A DNA stretch of 64,000 nucleotides from an uncultured Erysipelotrichaceae bacterium (GTDB taxonomy: Bacteria > Bacillota_I > Bacilli_A > RFN20 > CAG-826), in assembly GCA_900314865.1 (NCBI GenBank), contig OMWW01000005.1:1-64000 (forward strand). The letters run 5' to 3'. A program made the translations under genes and the position numbers. The notes beneath the pieces are model-generated. The model had not been told where the DNA came from. It was given only the letters and a program-made list of their open reading frames with translations, and searched no databases. The stretch's first letter is position 1, and the number at the start of each line of letters is the position of its first letter. Shown here in pieces: positions 60,339 through 64,000 of the stretch.

Positions 60339-61350
60339 ACATTTCTGCTTCCTTATCTGCTTCGTCAAACATCTTAAGCAAATCTTCAACAGTTAATTTT
60401 TCTTTTTCTTTTCCGGATACATCTAAGATGATGTGCCCGAGGTGGAACATGATTAAGCGAGTACCATAAGTCAAAGCATCTTTCATGTTATGAGTAACCA
60501 TTAAAGTTGTCATTTGATTTTCTTTAACAATCTTATCTGTTAGTTCAAGAACTTTCTTTGCGGTTTTAGGATCTAATGCCGCAGTGTGCTCATCTAATAA
60601 CAAGATTTGTTTTGTTAAGTCGAATTTCGCTCTTATGGCAGCGTCAAATTCATGTTTCGCCAAAGTGATTTTATTTTTCTTTTCTTCTTTGGAGAGGTTA
60701 GCATCGGCTTTAATATCAGCAAGTTTCTTATTGAGTTCGTCTTTACGGAGGTTAAATTCGTTCTCAAATTCTTGCTTCGCCAATTCTTCGCCTTTACCAG
60801 AGAAGAGAATATAATCATGTTTCATCATATTGAAGTTTGGACGATTACGCATTGTGGCCATTAACAAAGTTAATGCTTGTCTTTGTCCACCACTCATGAC
60901 GCCAACTTTTTGATTTAAACGATCTTCAAGACCTAAACCAAAACGTTTAAGCTCTTCAATAAAATATTTTTTGTCTTCCTTAGAGAATCCCCATTTGATT
61001 GGTGAGTGAACTCTACCTCTAACAAAGGCTACCTCAAGGTTCTCAAGAACACTCATATCGGCAGCGGTTCCTCGCATTGGATCTTGGAAGACACGACCGA
61101 AATACGCCGCTCTTTTAGCTTCGCTAAGATGTGTTATATCTCTACCATTAAGAAGCACTTTTCCTTTATCAGGGATTAAAGAACCACTAACGATATTTAA
61201 GGTTGTGGATTTACCACTTCCATTACCACCAATGATCGTCACAAATTCGCCAGGTTTAATTTGAAGAGTAATATTATCAAGAGCAGTTCTTTCATCTTCT
61301 GCTGCGCCTGTAAGATTAAAAGTCTTAGTGACATTTACTAATTCAAGCAT
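60337..61350 (-). CDS. ABC importer ATP-binding protein with an unusual insertion
   Basis: ATPase of the PF04392-type amino-acid importer. Walker A GGNGSGKST (41-49), signature MSGGQRQAL (152-160), Walker B ILLLDEHTAALD (249-260), switch His in MVTHNMKDAL. Between the signature helix and Walker B there are about 75 extra residues (170-246), rich in Lys/Glu and probably a coiled coil; the standard protein runs straight from LLMAT(L/M) to the LLLDEH strand. It starts one base after the permease stop. The insertion is in frame and both flanking motifs are intact. Confidence 0.92.
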   Translation of the reverse strand: MLELVNVTKTFNLTGAAEDERTALDNITLQIKPGEFVTIIGGNGSGKSTTLNIVSGSLIPDKGKVLLNGRDITHLSEAKRAAYFGRVFQDPMRGTAADMSVLENLEVAFVRGRVHSPIKWGFSKEDKKYFIEELKRFGLGLEDRLNQKVGVMSGGQRQALTLLMATMRNRPNFNMMKHDYILFSGKGEELAKQEFENEFNLRKDELNKKLADIKADANLSKEEKKNKITLAKHEFDAAIRAKFDLTKQILLLDEHTAALDPKTAKKVLELTDKIVKENQMTTLMVTHNMKDALTYGTRLIMFHLGHIILDVSGKEKEKLTVEDLLKMFDEADKEAEM

Positions 61351-62370
61351 CTATATATCCTCCTCTTTTTTCTGACGTTTTTTCAAAAGCAAATAGTTCC
61401 GCAAATCTCTTGTTCGTTTACGAATTCTTTCTTTTAATAAGCCAATCATCAAAGCGATAACAATTAATACTGCGTATAGTAAGCTCATCAATTGAGTTGG
61501 TAAGCCTAATCTAATTGCGATATTAACGATGATATAGTAGAAGATTGCGCCTAAGGCAACAGAGATAATCCAGTTCTTGAAGGATTTTTTTCCAAAAATA
61601 GTTTCACCAATGATGATTGAGGCTAAACCAACTACCAAGAAACCTTGCGCACTCGTAACAGTCGCACTTCGACTGCTTTGTACGAATAAGGCACCTGCTA
61701 GTCCAATTAATCCGTTTGCGATAGCAATACAGACAATTGTAGCTAAGCTGGTGTTAATACCTTGAGCCTTGGCCATTGATTCATTCATACCAGTTGCTCT
61801 AATTGCCATGCCGTATTGAGTGCCGAAGAAGAAATAGATGGCAAACATAACTACTCCAACAACTCCGAGCATAACAGCGATTTTAATCAAATCACCATAT
61901 GGGAATTCAGGGGTAACATAGCTATTAGTCTTTTCAGAGAATTTCCATGGATATAAAAGTGAGAAAATTGTTTGTTGCTTTCCTCCATATTTAATGGAGA
62001 AAGAAACTTGTTCTGCAAAAGGACTAACAAGACCGTTTTGCATTCCAAAGAATAAGAACGCAATAGAGGCAGCAGCAGTCATGGTAATAATGCCACTTAG
62101 CAGTTTAGGTATTTTTAAATACCTATTTAGAACACCTGTAATAGTGCCACAAATAAAACCAACTAAGAATCCTAATAAAGTTGCAAGCCAAGGATTATAT
62201 CCGTTATAGATCATAACCCCACAAAGAGCCGCTCCTAATAAAAAGCTTCCTTCGGCGGTTAAATCGGCAAAATCAAGGAGTCGATATGTGAGGAAAATAC
62301 CAAGCGCCAATAAGCAACATGGTAATCCCATTGTGAATATATTTAATACAACACTAAGAAAATCTTCCAT
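61351..62370 (-). CDS. ABC importer permease (BPD_transp_2 type)
   Basis: Integral membrane subunit with about nine hydrophobic segments; DFADLTAEGSFLLGAALCGV near the N-terminus and AIRATGMNESMAKAQGIN as the ATPase-contacting loop are typical of permeases that pair with PF04392 binding proteins. Length 339 is normal to slightly long. Middle gene of the operon, 3 nt after the binding protein. Confidence 0.92.
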   Translation of the reverse strand: MEDFLSVVLNIFTMGLPCCLLALGIFLTYRLLDFADLTAEGSFLLGAALCGVMIYNGYNPWLATLLGFLVGFICGTITGVLNRYLKIPKLLSGIITMTAAASIAFLFFGMQNGLVSPFAEQVSFSIKYGGKQQTIFSLLYPWKFSEKTNSYVTPEFPYGDLIKIAVMLGVVGVVMFAIYFFFGTQYGMAIRATGMNESMAKAQGINTSLATIVCIAIANGLIGLAGALFVQSSRSATVTSAQGFLVVGLASIIIGETIFGKKSFKNWIISVALGAIFYYIIVNIAIRLGLPTQLMSLLYAVLIVIALMIGLLKERIRKRTRDLRNYLLLKKRQKKEEDI

Positions 62371-62373
62371 ACA

Positions 62374-63372
62374 TTAATCAATATTTCTGCATTTAGATTT
62401 TACGCTGTCAGGTAAAACAACGCCAGCATCAGCTGCATTAGATAAGCTCATTACATATTCGCATTCTTCAGCTTCAGCACCCACTAAAGGAATGTCTTTA
62501 GCGGCTTTTTCACCTTTGATAATGGAAACAGCCATCTTACCAGTTTTCTTTCCAAGTTCGGTATAGTTAATGGATTTAGTAACAGAACCACAGTTTTTAA
62601 GCATTGATTCTTCACCACAAACAACTAAGATGCCTTTTCCGGAAACCGCACTACTGATAGCACCTGGGTTTTCAGCGATTGTGTTATCGGTTGGAATGTA
62701 AATTGCATCAATTCCATCAGTAGAGGCCAAAGCGCTTGCAACTGTAAAGATGTCGCTTGATCCAGTACAAGTACTGACAATAGCTTCCATTCCTAAAGAT
62801 TCGATCTTAGGAACTGCCATTTCGGATTGAATCCTGCTATTAGTTTCGGTAGCAGTATAAATAATACCAACTTTATCCGCGTCAGGATTGCATTCTTTGA
62901 TTAATGCGATTTGTTCCTCGACTGGATTCATGTCTGTTGTTCCACAGCAGAAACCACTACCATTGTCTTTAGAAGGAATTAATCCAGCGGCTACAGGATC
63001 AGTAACAGCAGTGAATAAAAGGGACGCTTTTTCTTCTTTGCCTTTTTCTTCAACAGTGCCTTTTAAGACTTGGGAAATTGTAGTACCAACACCTAAAAGA
63101 ATATCGCATTGGCTAACAAGGTCTAACGCTAAAGCATTAGTATCACTTCCCGAAGGGTTTGGCATTCTTAAAATTGGTTCGACGTTAATTCCATTAGCAC
63201 GAATTTCACTTAAGAATCCGTTTGTCGCGGCGCTTAAGGCTGGGTGATTTGGTTGAAGAATACCAATCTTCACAGAATTACCAGATGATCCGCCTTCGCT
63301 ACTTCCACAACTTGTCATACTCACGATAGACATTGTAGCGACCGCTAAACTCATTAATAGAGACTTTTTCAT
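62374..63372 (-). CDS. ABC importer substrate-binding lipoprotein (PF04392 family)
   Basis: Lipobox SMTSC anchors a periplasmic-binding-type protein: KIGILQPNHPALSAATNGFLSEI, TAVTDPVAAGLIPSKDNG, VGIIYTATETNSRIQ and IYIPTDNTIAENPGAISSAV match the ABC_sub_bind (TrpX-like) family. From memory, C. difficile CD0873 of this family binds tyrosine, which fits the Tyr/Phe-rich leader peptide upstream. GGAGG (63381-63385) lies 8 nt before the ATG. First structural gene of the operon. Confidence 0.93.
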   Translation of the reverse strand: MKKSLLMSLAVATMSIVSMTSCGSSEGGSSGNSVKIGILQPNHPALSAATNGFLSEIRANGINVEPILRMPNPSGSDTNALALDLVSQCDILLGVGTTISQVLKGTVEEKGKEEKASLLFTAVTDPVAAGLIPSKDNGSGFCCGTTDMNPVEEQIALIKECNPDADKVGIIYTATETNSRIQSEMAVPKIESLGMEAIVSTCTGSSDIFTVASALASTDGIDAIYIPTDNTIAENPGAISSAVSGKGILVVCGEESMLKNCGSVTKSINYTELGKKTGKMAVSIIKGEKAAKDIPLVGAEAEECEYVMSLSNAADAGVVLPDSVKSKCRNID

Positions 63373-63501
63373 AAAACATACCTCCGTTTAAATAAAAAGT
63401 TTGATGCATAACACCAAACAACAACTATTCTCGATTAAGATTTTCATTACTGTCAGGTGTTATTGATAACCCTAACAGCAAAAAGCCTAGAGCTATCACT
63501 A
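63373..63501 (-). promoter_or_regulatory. Transcription attenuator of the ABC importer operon
   Basis: Four RNA segments in order of transcription: 1 = UGAUAGCUCUA (63488-63498); 2 = CUGUUAGGGUUAUCA (63464-63478); 3 = AUAACACCUGACAG (63450-63463); 4 = GGUGUUAU (63408-63415). Pairings 1:2 (11 bp, two G-U), 2:3 (CUGUUAGG/CCUGACAG) and 3:4 (AUAACACC/GGUGUUAU, 8 bp perfect) exclude one another. Segment 4 also makes the terminator stem GUUUGGUG/CAUCAAAC (63399-63419) with UUUUUAUUU after it. Scarce aromatic amino acids stall the ribosome, 1:2 forms, 3:4 forms and transcription continues. Confidence 0.85.
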
Positions 63502-63543
63502 CTAGATAAAGTAATAAAAATAATAATAGGCAAAGCTTTTCAT
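63502..63543 (-). CDS. Tyr/Phe-rich leader peptide of the ABC importer operon
   Basis: The 13-residue frame MKSFAYYYFYYFI contains five Tyr and three Phe. A weak AGAG lies 7 nt before the ATG. Its stop codon is 3 nt before segment 1 of the attenuator, so a ribosome finishing the peptide covers segment 1 while one stalled at the Tyr codons leaves it free. It is a control peptide with no other expected function. Confidence 0.8.
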   Translation of the reverse strand: MKSFAYYYFYYFI

Positions 63544-63564
63544 TTTGTTTCTCTAATTGCAAAT

Positions 63565-63593
63565 ATTCTATTTCTTTATATTGCTTATATCAA
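63565..63593 (-). promoter_or_regulatory. Promoter of the leader peptide and ABC importer operon
   Basis: -35 TTGATA (63588-63593), 17-bp spacer, -10 TAGAAT (63565-63570). The leader RNA would be about 185 nt. Confidence 0.75.
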
Positions 63594-63642
63594 CATTTTT
63601 TTAATCAAAATACTGTAATAGAGAATCTTGCCACTATTATCC

Positions 63643-64000
63643 TTATGACAAAAACTTAAGTTTTTTTATCCTCTTGTCTAGTAATTTATAAATGTAATAA
63701 GTTAACAGAGATAGACTCAATACAAATAGATACACCATAATGGTTTTACCGGCGTATGTGCTCACAAACGAACTGACATCTGTAGCGCCAACCATCATCG
63801 CTTGGTTATATAAATAGATGATATAGGTGAAATCATCTGTTAACTTCAATAAAGGAATGTCCTTATAAGCATTAATGAACTTAAAGATCATCGCAAATAA
63901 GAACAAAGAGGAAACACCAAATAAGGATAAGAAGATGTTTCGATAAACGTGTATATATTTCTTCACCTTAAATGATCCATCGATAAAGGAATGAGAAATA
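63643..64000 (-). CDS. Membrane protein, C-terminal part (start outside the window)
   Basis: The frame is open to the window edge; a GTG at 63966 has no Shine-Dalgarno and upstream codons (ISHSFIDGSFK) remain open, so the gene is probably cut. The visible 118 residues have two hydrophobic segments (SLFGVSSLFLFAMIF and TIMVYLFVLSLSLLTYYI) and a basic tail KRIKKLKFLS. No family recognised. Confidence 0.55.
   Translation of the reverse strand, partial: ISHSFIDGSFKVKKYIHVYRNIFLSLFGVSSLFLFAMIFKFINAYKDIPLLKLTDDFTYIIYLYNQAMMVGATDVSSFVSTYAGKTIMVYLFVLSLSLLTYYIYKLLDKRIKKLKFLS

Noticed and set aside
63373..63558. T-box riboswitch upstream of the ABC importer
   Set aside because: No T-box antiterminator core (TGGNACCGCG-like) or specifier loop; a leader peptide with alternative stems explains the region.

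Overview
The window comes from a low-GC Gram-positive-type bacterium, most likely an uncultured gut Bacillota of the Bacilli / former Tenericutes side. The reasons are the AT-rich codon use, nine exported lipoproteins with SCG/TCG-type lipoboxes, a Bacillus-like rimP-nusA-ylxR-infB-rbfA-truB-ribF / rpsO / pnp cluster, and sigma-A style promoters. TGA is a stop here (the 54923 gene ends in TGA inside an ATGA overlap), so the mycoplasma code is not used. Nearly all genes lie on the minus strand. No phage, insertion sequence, CRISPR array or rRNA was seen.

Layout. 1-8416: translation and RNA-processing cluster, with terminator-like hairpins inside and in front of it. 8438-11905: LicD transferase, BspA-repeat membrane protein, Sel1 protein and HAD phosphatase. 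11978-18551: small membrane proteins, an exported endonuclease I, a histone Hc1-like protein, and a surface protein behind the strongest promoter in the window. 18768-33525: accessory block of lipoproteins (DUF6273/InlB repeats, a PPAD-like arginine deiminase, a lipase-like protein), a diguanylate cyclase and an HD-GYP phosphodiesterase, a truncated duplication, and an orphan Nif11-type precursor peptide. 33868-44534: tRNA-Thr, a domain-swapped GH3 glycosidase, rimO, a giant ABC exporter, and a membrane-lipid/glycolipid operon. 44643-57653: large surface proteins opposite a membrane-anchored XRE regulator, an M6 metalloprotease, a flavodoxin-ferredoxin protein, an epimerase and a second lipase-like lipoprotein. 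57750-63593: tRNA-Phe and tRNA-Asp, cardiolipin synthase, TcdA, and an ABC importer controlled by a complete attenuator.

The best discovery is at 63373-63593. A promoter is followed by a 13-residue leader peptide (MKSFAYYYFYYFI, five Tyr and three Phe), three mutually exclusive RNA pairings and an intrinsic terminator, directly ahead of a PF04392-type ABC importer. This is the textbook layout of ribosome-mediated attenuation and predicts a tyrosine/phenylalanine importer. Other points of note are an exported PPAD-like deiminase, a Nif11 leader fused to a zinc-ribbon-like core, start codons 6-7 nt after a -10 box without Shine-Dalgarno sites (leaderless mRNAs), and terminator-like hairpins placed against start codons (rimP, truB, PAP2).

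The genes suggest a host-associated cell that exports many degradative or host-interacting lipoproteins, imports amino acids, remodels its membrane lipids and uses cyclic di-GMP. All functions are read from motifs by eye; no database search was possible.
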